From NCBI RefSeq assembly GCF_019703515.2, contig NC_059362.1:23744826-23808825 (forward strand): 64,000 nt of DNA. The letters run 5' to 3'. Positions 37,561-63,537 of this stretch are shown piece by piece. The notes under the pieces are model-generated. The model searched no databases and was not told where the DNA came from. It saw nothing but the letters and a program-made list of their open reading frames with translations. Each line of letters begins with the position of its first letter. Positions within the stretch are counted from its first letter, which is position 1. A program made the translations under genes and the position numbers. This stretch comes from Myxocyprinus asiaticus (lineage: Eukaryota; Chordata; Actinopteri; Cypriniformes; Catostomidae).

Positions 37561-37780
37561 GAGCCTCAGAATGGTCCAGCTTGTGGGGCAGTTCAAATGT
37601 CCTGATCTCACACAGCTCTCAAGTGTCTTTCCAAGCCAGAATCCCCACATTGATCTGGGTGACTGAATACGAGAATCACATACCTGTTGTTATAGAAAGA
37701 GAGATGTAGTAAGTGCATATAGTCAATGTATAAATAGGGTGACAGATGTTATGTGGATTATGTGAGGTGTTAATCTGTAC

Positions 37781-40700
37781 CAGACGAGGAGCTGCTCTCA
37801 CTAGAGCTGTTCCTGTGTCATCATCTACTCCTTCGGGAATGATTTGAAGAGTCCGGGAGGCTGGCAGGAAATGAGAGAAAGAACATTTAGGTACAATGAA
37901 AACACTGAAAAGAGCATTTATGTTTGTACAATACCAAAATGACCACAGATGTGTATGTGTTCTCCAAATCTGCTGCTGTACAACAACAAAAACACATGAA
38001 GGTGAACAACATGAACTGTTAAAAAGTCAATTTAAGAATTTAGTATTAGGTTTTCTCAAACTTACAGTAAATGTGATGGCATGCAAATTCATTGCGATTG
38101 CTCGGTGCTGTCCAGTGAGGACTGAATTTGACCTCACAGCTCACAGTCTGCACTTGTGATGCTGTCATCTCACAGGACCTGTGGTCATCCATGTCCTGAC
38201 TGGTTGGGAGACTCTCACCTGGGACAGGAAACAGATGTATTAGGACCTGCTATGAGAAGGTATGGGTGATAGAAACATATTTAAACTACTGCAGAGATCA
38301 GAGGTGTTACTCACAGTGAGGGAGAGCAGCCTGTGCAGTCTGGCGGAGCTGAAGAAGTTCTCTCTTTGGATTGTCAGCTCCCTCCAGAATCACCGTCATC
38401 TGATTATTGAAGAGAATGAATATGCTTTAGTTAGAATATGAGCATTTTTAAATAAACAAATTGTGAAGAGATGATATATATTTCATTCTACTTTTTTAAA
38501 TCTTATTCCTTTGAAAACAAAAGGATTATTTGTAACAAAGGAGACCAACATGTTTGGTAAATGAGAATAGGACATTGGCTCTGACCCTGTAGTCTGGAGA
38601 TACCAGTGACACCAACATAAGTGGGAGCAGTGCTGAGCTCACAATGTCCAACAAGCTTTCAGAAATGAGTGGATGGAGACACTCACCTGTGGTAGAGACA
38701 GAGATATTGTATGTAAGGACTTCCTAAGTCAATAGTCAATAATGACAGAACCAAGTAATGATGGATGCAATGAGAATATGAAATGCTGAAATCTATTAGC
38801 CTTTCCTCTGTTGAAGTATCATTACAGGCTCTAAGTGAAAGAAAGAAGAGAAAGGTCAGTGAGTGGGCCAACTCACAGTGAGAGAGGACACCCACTGCAG
38901 CCTGTCGAGAGACGGGATGGAGCTGCATGAGCTGATTGGCAGGGGAGACATCGACATGGACCTTTAAAACACATAGAATAAAGTTCAGTTAGTTGCATCT
39001 CTTTGCAGACAACAAAACATTTACATGCTGTGCTGAACATTTTAATACTAGTGGCCCCTGAAATGCAACGAAGCCCAAAAAAATAAAGGAAATCACTAAA
39101 AACCTCTACAATGGTCAGTCATTATAATTTGTTGTAATGTATTTTAAAACATGTGTTATTGTGTCATATCTAACCCATGGGAAAATGTCCATAAACTGGC
39201 CAAAGGGCACAGCAGGCTGGCAGGAGGGCAAAACAGGGACTTGTGACTTATCACTACTGTCCTGGTGCTGAGAGAGTCCTCTCATTGTGTTGCCAGCACC
39301 CTCCGAATTCACCATCATCTGAGAGGTAAAGAGTGTTAATATGCTTAACTTAACATTCTGTTCAATGTGACATTTTCTTTTAGACACAAATACTGTGGAT
39401 ATGACATACTTTATTCTGCTTTTCCAAATGGATTCTTTACATAGGAGACCAAAATATGGTTTTGATTTTAAATATGTACAGTATATCTATACAGTATATA
39501 TACGTACAGTACTGTGCAAAAGTTTTAGGCACTTGTGAAAAATGTTGCATAGTGAGGATGTCTTCAAAAATAATGCCATAAATAGTTTTCATTTATTAAT
39601 TAGCATCACACAAAGTCCAGCAAACATAAAAAAGCTAAATCAATATTTGGTGTTACCACCTTTGCCTTCAAAATAGCACCCCACAAACTTTGCCGTTTCA
39701 GAGATACTCTGACCCAGTTGTCTGGCCATAACAATTTGGCCCTTGTCAAAGTTGCTCTGGTCTTTACTCCTGCCAATTCCTCCTGCATTCAACACGTTGG
39801 CAACGAGAACTGATTGTTGGCTTAACATCTAATCTACCTAGAACTTGACATGTGGCCATGTTAGGAGATGATCAATGTTATACGCTTCACCTGTGATTGG
39901 TCATAATGTTTTGGCTCATTGGTGTATTCACTGCCTGGCCAAAAAAAAAAAGTTGCCATTTGGATTTAAATAAGCAGGTACTTAAGAGCCTATGATTGGA
40001 TCATTATTGCAGTGATTAATATGTTTCAGCTGGCAACAATCCTTTTAACCCTAACTGATGCAGTGTGTAGCTTCTTATTTCTCAAACAACCATGTCGGAA
40101 GATGTATCCCGTGGTTGTGGAAAAGATGTTACTGTGTTTCAGAAGGTGCAAATTATTGGCCTGCATCAAGGAAAGAAAACAACTAAGGAGATTGCTGAAA
40201 TCACTGGAATTGGGTTAAGAACTGTCCAATGCATTATTAAAACCTGGAAGGACAGATGGTTAACAATCAGTTTCGTGGAAGAAATGTGGTCGGAAAAAAA
40301 TCTCAAATGATCAGAGATCACTAAAACGCATGGTGAAGTCACATCGAAAAAATCAACAGTAGAACTCATGGCTGTGTTTAATAGTGAAAGTAAGAGCATT
40401 TCCACACGCACAATGCGACGAGATCTTACAGAATTGGGACTAAACAGCTGTGTGGCCACAAGAAAGCCACTTGTTAGTGAGGCTAATTGGAAAAAATAAC
40501 TTCAATTTGCTAGAGAGCATAAAGATTGGACTGTGGAGCAATGGAAAAAGGTCATGTGGTCTGATGAGTCCAGATTTACTCTATTCCAAAGCGATGGGTG
40601 CATCAGGGTAAGAAGGGAAGCGCATGAAGCAATGCACCCATCATGCATAGTGCCCACTGTACAAGCCTCTGGAGGCAGTGTTATGATTTGGGGTTGATTC

Positions 40701-41196
40701 AATTGGTCAGGTCTAGGCCCAGCAACGTTGCGGCAATAAAATTAATTCAGCTGACTACCTGAATGTACTGAATGACCAGGTTATCCCATCAATAGGTTTT
40801 TTTCTTCCCTGACGGCACGGGCATATTTCAGGATGACAATGCCAAGATTCATCAGGTTCAAACTATGAAAGAGTTGTTCAGAGAGTATGAGGAATCATTT
40901 TCACACATGAATTGGCCACCACAGAGTCCTGACCTTAACCCCATTGAAAGTCTTTGGGATGTGCTGGAAAAGACTTTGCGAAGTGGTTCGACTCTCTCTA
41001 GTCATCAATACAAAATCTCAGCCAAAAATGAATGCAACTCTGGACGGAAATAAATGTTGTGAAGTTGCATAAGGTTGTCGAAACAATGCCACGAAGAATG
41101 TGTGCCGTGATCAAAGCTAATGGCGGTCCAACGAAATATTCGTTGTATAAAATTAGAGTATGCAACTTTTTTTTGTCCAGGCAGTATATATATACA

Positions 41197-41229
<33 letters not shown>

Positions 41230-42566
41230 CTCACCGACCACTTTATTGGCTACACCTGTACACCTACCTATTCATGCAAACAGTTTTAATTTTTTTTAAA
41301 TTCTTTTTTTTATTTTTATTTTTCACTTTAAGAGTGATCATGTGATTCAAAGTTGAAGGAAAACTGGCATGATATCCCTAAAATTCACCATCATTGTGTT
41401 TAAAAACCTGTTGAGGTAAAGCTATGTTGAGTTTTGAATGTAAACTCACCGACCACTTTATTAGGAACACCTGTACATCTACTTATTCGTGCGATTATCT
41501 AATCATCCAATCATGTGGCAGCAGTGCAATGCATAAAATCATGCAGATATGGAATATTTGTATTTGTTTAAGAGTTTGATGACATGATCACTGACCCTGT
41601 TGTCCAGAGACACTGGAAACATCAGCATATGTGGTGGCAGTGCTGAGCTCACAATATCTAACAGGGTAGCACAAATGAGTGGGTGGAGACTCTCACCTGT
41701 GGTAGTAAAGGCAATAATGATTAAATCATGATAGAACCAATGAATGATGGGTGTAATGACACTGGAAATATAAAATGCTGAAATCTATTAGCCTTTCTTC
41801 TGTTGACACATCATTTACAGGATTTGAGGGAAAGAAGGAAGAGAAAAGCCAGAGAGTGGAACTACTCACCCTGAGAGGGGACACCCCATGCAGCATGTCG
41901 AGGACTGAGATGGAGTTGCATGAACTGGCTGGTGAGGGAGAAAGCAATACGGTTCTGGACCTGTGAAACACATAAAAAAAGTTCTTCTAATTGCATCCCT
42001 TTGCTAATATATATACACCGATTAGCCACAACATTAAAACAAGCTGCCTAATATTGTGTAGGTCCCCCTTGTGCCACCAAAACAGTTACAGAAATACTCA
42101 AACCAGCCCGTCTGGCACCAACAATCATCCATGTGATTATCTAATCCGGCAATCATGTGGCAGCAGTGCAGTGCATAAAATCACGCAGATATGGGTCAGG
42201 AGCTTCAGTTAATGTTCACATCAACCATCAGAATGGGGAACAAATGTGATCTCAGTGATTTGGACCGTGGCATGATTGTTGGTGCCAGATGGGCTGGTTT
42301 GAGTATTTCTGTAACTGCTGATCTCCTGGGATTTTCAGCACAACAGTCTCTAGAATTTACTCAGAATGGTGCCAAAAACAAAAAACATCCAGTGAGTGTC
42401 AGTTCTGTGGACGGAAATGCTTTGTTGATGAGAGAGGTCAACAGAGGATGGCCAGACTGGTGCTAACTGACAAAGTCTACGTTAACTCAGATAATCACAC
42501 TGTACATTGTGCTGAGAAGAATAACATCTCAGAATGTAAGCCATATATATACAGTATATACATACA

Positions 42567-42638
<72 letters not shown>

Positions 42639-42682
42639 TTCTAATGGCATCCCTTTGCTAAAATATATATATTTATATTTAT

Positions 42683-42741
<59 letters not shown>

Positions 42742-45392
42742 ATGGCTCCTAAAAATGTAAGCAAGCCAAAAAACAAAAACAAAACAAAAAAAAAATTAAA
42801 CATGCAAGCATTTTAAGTAAGGAATAATTGACGACGGATCTTGAATTATTGAAAAATAATGCACACCCGGGGTGGTAATGTGGTCACGAAGCGGAGTAAC
42901 GTTTGTCAACCAACCAGAATCAAGCATTCAACAGCTCACTGGTATAATTTGTTTCAATGCATTTTGTACATGTTATTGTGGCATGTCTGACCTGTGTAAT
43001 GTCCATGAAGTGGCCAGAGGGCACAGCAGGATGGCAGGGGTGCAGGACAGGGACTGGCAACTCATCGCTGCTGTCCTGGTTGCCAGGTTGGGTCTCCTGC
43101 TCTCTGCATCTGGACAGAACAACACGCAGTGCCCTGCCACCAACCACAGAGCCATTCATCTCTTCCACAGCTTTAGTGGCAGCTGCACGGGTGGAGAAGC
43201 TTACAAAGCCAAAACCTTTGCTTCGGCCACCCTCCCTCACCACCTGAACAGAGAAGAGTCAACATGTTATGACTGAGGGATGTGACGTTCTCTTCAAACA
43301 CATCACTTTGAGAAATAACCATCATACCCGGGCATATAGAATGGTTCCAAATGGTGAGAACACACTATGCAGCTGCTCATCACTCAGCCTGTATGGCAGG
43401 CTAGAGATGTAAACACTAACCCCCTGTATTGAGATTCACAGGTCAAATTAGTCTACACAGTCACATTTCAACACTGACTGAATAACTGATAACTGATAAT
43501 AAAGGCTTTGAGATGGATACCAGGTGTTGGTTCTCATTGCGCTCTGCCTGACGCTTCTCAAAGGGTCTAAAGTGGCAGATGGACCTTTAAAAAATAAAAA
43601 ATAAAAATGTTATTGTGGCTCAACTCTGGTTGCTTCAGTGTGTCCATGTGAAGTTTGAAACATTTCATTTAGCATCAACAAACTATATTCAGCAGAATGT
43701 TTCAAACGACAAACACGAAAAGAAACAGACAGGGTACTTTAAAGGGATAGTTCACCCAAAAATGAAAATTCTCTCATCATTTACACTCATCCCATCCCAG
43801 ATGTGTATGACTTTATTTCATCTGCTGAACACAAACAAATAATTCTAGAAGAATATCTTAGCTTTGTAGGTCCATACAGTGCAAGTGAATGAGTACCAAA
43901 ATTTTGAAGCTCGAAAAGGCATACTGTATAAAGTCAGCATAAAAGTAATCCATTAGACTCCAGTGGTTAAATCCATGTCTTCAAAAGTGATATGATAAGT
44001 GTGGGTGAGAATCAGATCAATATTTAAGCCCTTTTTACTATCAATCTCCACTTTCACTTTCATTTTCACATTCTTCTTGTTTGGTTTTTGGTGATTTGCA
44101 TTCTTCAAGCAAATCGCCACCTACTGAGCAGGGAGGAGAATTTATTGTAAAACCCACACCCTCATTTATCCTATCGTTTCTGAAGACATTGATTTAACCA
44201 CTAGAGTCTTATGAATTAGTTTTATGCTGCCTTTATGTGATTTTTGGAACTTTTGGTCACCATTCACTTGCATTGAAATTAAATATTCTTCTAAAAATCT
44301 TCATTTGTGTTCAACAGAAGACAGAAAGTCATACACATCTGGGATGGCATGAGGGTAAATGATGAGAGAATTTAAATTTTTGGGTGAACTATTCCTTTAA
44401 GTACAAATTTATATTATTAACAGCACAAGGATCTAAATATTGGATCACACTTACACTATTTGGTTATTCAGTAACATGCCATTCAATGTCATTATGGCCC
44501 TCTCGGCAGCCTCGTAGGTGGTGTAGTGTACGAAGCCATAACCTTTAGAGCCGTTCTCATCACTGATCACCTTTATGATCATAACATGAAATTCACACAT
44601 ACACATCAAACTGCTGTCATAAAGGTTGACAAACATTTGCCATGAATACAAATTGTGCCGAACTAAACTCAATACCTTGCAGGACAAGATGTTTCCAAAT
44701 GCTGAGAACATGTCATACAAGGCAAAGTTATCAATGCTCCTGGCCAGCCCCTTAATATAAATGTTGCCAATGCCACTCTTTCTCAATGAGGAGTCCCGTT
44801 GAGACCACATGATCCTCATTGGCCTTCCCATCAGGTCTGCAAACATTAACTTGTCCAAGGCATGAACAGCTGAAAAAAAGTTTATGGTTTATGGTGCACT
44901 GTAAAATAGTTTTGTCAGGTAACCTAAAAATTTGCATATGGTGACATCTAAATCAAATGGTTTTATTCAAGTCAGCATTATTTAATATGACCAATAGTTA
45001 ATTAATCAACAACTAAACATATTCACTTTTTACAGTAAGTGTGAAAAGGATTAAAGCAAATGCTATAACTAACACAATCAATATATGACAGGTTGTTTGA
45101 AGCTCTCCTCTTTACACCACATTTGTAATATTTCAGGCTGCAACCAACCAATCTGCTTAAAGCAAAAACAGCAGGTTTCACTATATCTGATTAACACCCA
45201 AAAACAACATCTCTAAGTTCACTTACCATCAGCCTGGTGGACAAAATTAATAAAAGCGTATCCAAGGGAGCACAATGTCTCCCTGTCCCTGCACACCCGT
45301 ATGGATTGGATGGAGCCGAACGGGATGAACCTCCACTGCAGAATAACTTCTGTAACCTCCGGATGAAGGTCACCGACGAAGAGAGATGCCAT
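37781..45392 (-). CDS. Poly(A)-binding-protein-like, three RRMs and tandemly duplicated MLLE-region exons
   Basis: Minus-strand exons: 45392-45227, 44869-44676, 44570-44455, 43584-43521, 43424-43329, 43243-42992, 41960-41870, 41696-41596, 39318-39175, 38961-38877, 38686-38586, 38399-38315, 38218-38066, 37860-37781; all phases join (576 codons). RRM1 ([16 protein letters not shown]1-like LGYAFINF), RRM2 ([22 protein letters not shown]) and RRM4 ([25 protein letters not shown]) match cytoplasmic PABP. RRM3 is absent: the intron after the [10 protein letters not shown] exon is only 96 bp. Then follow the linker ([18 protein letters not shown]) and an MLLE-like exon ([27 protein letters not shown]), which recur downstream. 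Expected role: poly(A) RNA binding in the cytoplasm. A last exon may lie at 37681-37480. Paralogue identity is not recognised. Confidence 0.8.
39480..39925 (-). pseudogene. Tc1-like transposase N-terminal fragment
   Basis: On the minus strand (about 39828-39640) the frame reads [20 protein letters not shown] followed by [11 protein letters not shown], the first helix-turn-helix of Tc1 transposases. The left end GTGCAAAAGTTTTAGGCACT (about 39514-39533) is a Tc1 terminal-repeat motif. It is truncated by the element at 39929. Confidence 0.65.
39929..41184 (+). mobile_element. Tc1-like transposon, near full length but dead
   Basis: The ends CACTGCCTGGCCAAAAAAAA and, inverted, CTGCCTGGACAAAAAAAAGT match. 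The transposase starts at 40092 ([20 protein letters not shown], then [19 protein letters not shown] helix-turn-helix). Later frames hold a WSDESRF-like block (CGLMSPDLL in a shifted frame) and the [19 protein letters not shown] block at 40911-40965. Frame shifts and stops break it into at least four pieces. It sits in the intron between the two MLLE cassettes of the PABP-like gene. Confidence 0.8.
41190..41230. repeat. (TA)n microsatellite
   Basis: A short TA run at the right edge of the Tc1 element, followed by a fragment of the Tc1-like family seen at 24148 (CTCACCGACCACTTTATTGG). Confidence 0.85.
41441..41560. mobile_element. Tc1-like terminal fragment
   Basis: CTCACCGACCACTTTATTAG to ATGCAGATATGG is the end region of the same family as 24148-24702. 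Confidence 0.55.
42012..42540 (+). pseudogene. Tc1-like transposase N-terminal fragment
   Basis: The frame from about 42230 reads [20 protein letters not shown] and [11 protein letters not shown], the first DNA-binding helix-turn-helix. It then shifts frame ([32 protein letters not shown]). The left end CACCGATTAGCCACAACATT (about 42017) is a terminal-repeat-like sequence. The 3' part is replaced by TA microsatellites. Confidence 0.7.
42548..42740. repeat. Two (TA)n microsatellites
   Basis: TA runs at about 42567-42636 and 42689-42739 are separated by a short copy of TTCTTCTAATGGCATCCCTT, itself related to 41975-42005 (TTCTTCTAATTGCATCCCTT). The repeat therefore seems to have been duplicated with flanking intron sequence. 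Confidence 0.85.
43739..44400. mobile_element. Cyprinid-type MITE, complete (AGGGATAGTTCACCC ends)
   Basis: It starts AAAGGGATAGTTCACCCAAA at 43740 and ends with the inverse (TTTGGGTGAACTATTCCTTT). The first about 130 bp (CATCCCAGATGTGTATGACT and on) and the last about 130 bp are inverted relatives. It has no coding sequence. It lies in intron 3 of the PABP-like gene. Confidence 0.75.
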
Positions 45393-45545
45393 CTGAACGC
45401 CGGAGATGATTCTTCTTCTGTTTGTCCAACGATGTATCGACGATACTTTGTTAGAAGATTTTTTTGTCGCTTTTTTATTTTATTGTTTTTTGCCAAGAAG
45501 TGACTCTTGAGATGTGTAGTGAAATCAATCCGATGATGGAATGTC

Positions 45546-45913
45546 ATTTTTTTTTATTATTTCAAATATAAACAGTTTAAACAATTACGTAACTCTTTCT
45601 TAACATTTTGAAAGATCGCTCTCTTGTCATGTAGGACAATTAGAAAAATGTGTAAGAAATTCTTTTTTTACAAAAAAATCGACAAATCGAACATTAAAAT
45701 GAATTAATATACAGATTATTGTTTTACAGTTAGACGCATGCATGCAGCATGCAGTTATTATTATTGTTGTTGTTATTATTATTATTTCCGAATATTATTA
45801 GGCCTACAATATTTCTGAAGGTCTGCATGCCCATGATGGGTATTGAACAGCAACTTTCTACAGAGTGTGTAAGGGTGCGTCACATTCATTTAATAATAAT
45901 AATAATAATAATA

Positions 45914-45947
<34 letters not shown>

Positions 45948-46090
45948 TTGTTTTAATTAATAAATAAACAAATAATAAAAACAAATTTTATTTTTAAATA
46001 ATTACAAAAATGTATTCATTAATTAAAGTGTTTTTTTTTTTTTTTTTGTTTTTTTTTTACTTAAACAGATACGTTTTAAACCGATCGTTA
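45546..46090. other. A/T-rich intergenic stretch with triplet repeats
   Basis: It contains short ATT runs (about 45755-45790) and an (AAT)n microsatellite (about 45892-45948). I see no gene. The first part lies just upstream of the PABP-like start and may include its 5' UTR and promoter. Confidence 0.5.
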
Positions 46091-46408
46091 GTTAAAGGAA
46101 TAGTTCACCTAAAAATGGAAATTCCCTCATCATTTACTCTATGCCATCCCAGATGTGTATGACTTTCTTTCTTCTGCTGAACACAAATTAGTTTTTTAGA
46201 AGAATGGACCCTTTTCACATATCCGGTTTGGAGAGCGGAAGTAGACGCATAGCAGGGTAAATTTGAATGTTGGTGAATGGGAGACACAGCAAATTAAATT
46301 TTTGCTTTCACGTATGCTCCAACAGCAAAAGAAAAGAATACAACATACCATACCTCTTCTGCCATACATTCCCTTGCATCTGTATATAACAGATTGTATT
46401 TGTATATT

Positions 46409-46519
<111 letters not shown>

Positions 46520-47177
46520 TATTGTGTATTTCTATATATACTTATATTTTCTATTGACTTTTTATTTTTATTCTTTTTTTTATTTTTTATTATTATCTCT
46601 GTCTTGCTGTATTGTTTGTGCACTGGAAGCTTCTGTCACCAAGACAAATTCCTTGTATGTACTTGGCAATAAAGCTCATTCTGATTCTGAATTTTCTGTT
46701 ACCCCCTCAGCAGCTGTGTTAGAAGCCTCATCGCAGCTGTGGCACATGTAACTGATTTTGTACAACTTATTCCAGGGTAATATAATACAAAGTACAATGT
46801 TATAAATTGTAAATACTAAATATTTAAAAAATTGGAAATATAAAAAAGTTCGCTAAATTTACGTTGTTAAAGAAAGTGGAAACGTGCCGTAACAGGTATG
46901 TAAAAACTGAATGTTGACCAAAATTTTGAACCTCCAAAAAGCACATAAAGGCAGTGTAAAGGCAATTTATATGACTCCAGTGGTTAAATCCAAGTCTTCA
47001 GAAGCTATATAATATGTGTGGGTGAGAAACAGATCAACATTTAAGTCATTTTGTTTACTATGAATTCTCCTTCCCTGCCCAGTAGGTCGCGATATGCATG
47101 AAGAATGCGAATCGCCAAAAACAAATGAAGAAGAATGTGAAAGTGAAAGTGGAGATACATAGTAAAAAGGGACTTAA

Positions 47178-47541
47178 AGGTGCACTCAGTAACTTTTGTC
47201 TTTGTGTCATCTCGGACTTACACTGACACCTAGTCGCTTGGATGCAGCATTATTTAAAATCAATAGTTTTCATTGTAGAAATGTAGTATTCACAGTCAGC
47301 CATGATTACTTTAATCAATGAGTGAAAGTGTCAAATAACAGGACGGTTACTGAGATTAAGCGAGTAGTATTCGGCTGGTCATGTGATTCTAACATGGCAG
47401 CCCCCATGTGCGGACCCTCTCCATGTAGAATAAAACAGCTTTTATAAGGTTACTGATATGACTGGAGTCTTCATTTTAATGTGAGTGTTCATGATTTCCT
47501 ACATATATAGCAAAATTACAATTCATGAGTGCACCTTTAAA
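47178..47541. mobile_element. MITE (GTGCACTCAGTAAC family), complete
   Basis: It begins AAAGGTGCACTCAGTAAC and ends with GAGTGCACCTTTAA, an inverted repeat. The body is near-identical to 30462-30778. Confidence 0.75.
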
Positions 47542-47939
47542 GTGGAGATTGATAGTGAAAAAGGATTAAGTATTGATCTGTGACTTACAAAGCTGAGAAA
47601 TTCTTCTAAAAATCTTTATTTGTGTTCATCAGAGGAAGAAATGGACATACACATCTGGGATGGCATGAAGGCGAGTAAAGGATTAGAGAATTTTCATTTT
47701 TGGGTGAACTATCCCTTTAATGTACAATCAAATAGCTTTAAGGAAATGTAAATGAAAGCCTACATGGAATATTTGAACTTCATTTGAAATTAATTAATTT
47801 GTCGCACCACAGGACTATTTAAGTGAACTGCAAAAAATAAAATAATAAAAAATAAATAAAATATTTCCTGAAAGCTAGGCTAATAAAAATTGTGAAAAAA
47901 TTGTAAAAACTTCACTTACAGCAGCTAAAATATATATAG

Positions 47940-47982
47940 GCCTACTTTCACACACACACACACACAAACACATACACACTCA

Positions 47983-48017
<35 letters not shown>

Positions 48018-48020
48018 CAT
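47940..48020. repeat. (CA)n, (CT)n and TA microsatellite cluster
   Basis: ACACACAC at about 47951, TCTCTC at about 47987-48008, then a short TATA run. Confidence 0.85.
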
Positions 48021-48234
48021 ATAGGGTGAATATGGGTAAAGTGGGAGAAAGAAAACACAAACAAATATAAATAATTAAATCTTTTTCTTAACAAATGCGA
48101 TATGCGTTGTAGATCACAAATGCTGTGCACCAGAAAATCAATTATTTAATTTAATCATTTTGTCTTGCCCTTTTCTAAGCTCTTTAGTTAAGGCCATGAA
48201 AGCAGATAGTGGACTCCATGACCGTGTACCAACC

Positions 48235-48462
48235 GGCGACGGTTGCTAGGGGAAAATTTGCACCAAACAGTGACAGACAAAAATTAGTTTTGACTGACAT
48301 TTGTTTTACCCTATCACCTCAGAGATAACGTATGCGATGACCAATCACAACGCTTCTCTCAGTCAGCTTGTCCCGCCTGCCCGCTTGAGACCGCCCAGTC
48401 GAAAATATTCATGTAAGATTCATTGATGCTGCCAGTGCTTGTTGCCTGTTCGCTAATAAAAG
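48235..48462 (+). promoter_or_regulatory. Probable nek1 promoter and noncoding first exon
   Basis: A donor AAAAG|GTAAGA at 48462/48463 follows a CpG-containing stretch with a CCAAT box (48341-48345) and C-rich boxes (CCCGCCTGCCCG, ACCGCCCAG). An X-box-like sequence GTTGCTAGGGGAAA is at 48242-48255. The next acceptor, CTCAG at 49461-49465, is followed 26 bases later by the start codon, so a noncoding first exon ending at 48462 fits. The transcription start was not determined. Confidence 0.55.
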
Positions 48463-49491
48463 GTAAGAACTGATTATTTTTCTCTGTCTGTTTGATCTAT
48501 TATATATGGCAGTGCTCTGCTTTAAAGTTGCTCTCAGTGTCATTTTGTTGGGTGTCAAAGCGAATGCTCATTTCTCTTCGCAGTTTGCGAAGCACTCTTG
48601 TTGGTATAGTGTTTTATCATTAGTTTGGCTAGCGACTAGCTGTTTGTTCAAGGCCCCGTGATAATAAAGCAACAGTGTTATGTATAGCTGTCTTTTGTCA
48701 ATCCTTATAACATATCTTGTTTGTAAGCGCAGTAATAACTGCTGTAGATGGGCAAAAACACACCGTCTAAAGTCGCTCCAGATTTCCAGTAGTGTCTCTC
48801 TGCTTAATGTCTTTGCTCTATTATTTGAATGGAGTGGAAAGCTTGGAAGTTTCTAACATGATTGGTCTGCTTGGTGCTTCAATCTCTAAGGTTAGATCCA
48901 TCTCATTCTGTCTGATCCTCTCCCTTATCTCTTCTTTGGTCCCCTCTCTCACCCCCTTTCAAGGGTGGTGAGTGAGTAATTCTTCATGACATGTCATATT
49001 TAATTTATTAACCTAGTTACAATGTCTGGACCTCTTTTGCTTTTTATTTGGCTTAGTTTTCCACCCTCGAAAGCTGAATCCCATAGGTTGTTTAAAATTG
49101 TATGTTTGTCTTTGCTGTATCTAGGCCAGATGGCTGTTGTAGTGATTCCCAGCATGCAACTTGATTCTGCATGGAAATAAAATTAACCTTTCACTCATCA
49201 GGAGGTGCTCCGCTTGAGTTGGTTTAATAATTTCTGCTGGCACCATGAATGAATGACGGTATTGTGAAGCCCCCCAGATGCAGCTGAATGTGATATAGAA
49301 ACATAAGAGACATATGTCTCTCTTTTGCTCCAGTGTTATCAGACAAAGGAAGCTATCATTAGTATAGTTTTTTTGCTTGTTTTGTTTTGTATGATTTTAC
49401 CTTTGAATGCTCCTTTGAATGTATTATTTCACTGATGCTTTCATTTTTTTGTGTTTTGTTCTCAGCATGAGAAGTCTTCTACTGCACAGAC

Positions 49492-63464
<13,973 letters not shown>

Positions 63465-63537
63465 GTCAGTAGGCATATGTGTTTCTTCAGTGATATCTGT
63501 CACCACTACTACATCCTGTAAATAGGTAGAGGCCACA

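Noticed and set aside
37781..45392. PABP-like gene as a processed retrocopy
   Set aside because: It has at least 13 introns with consistent phases, so it is not a retrocopy.
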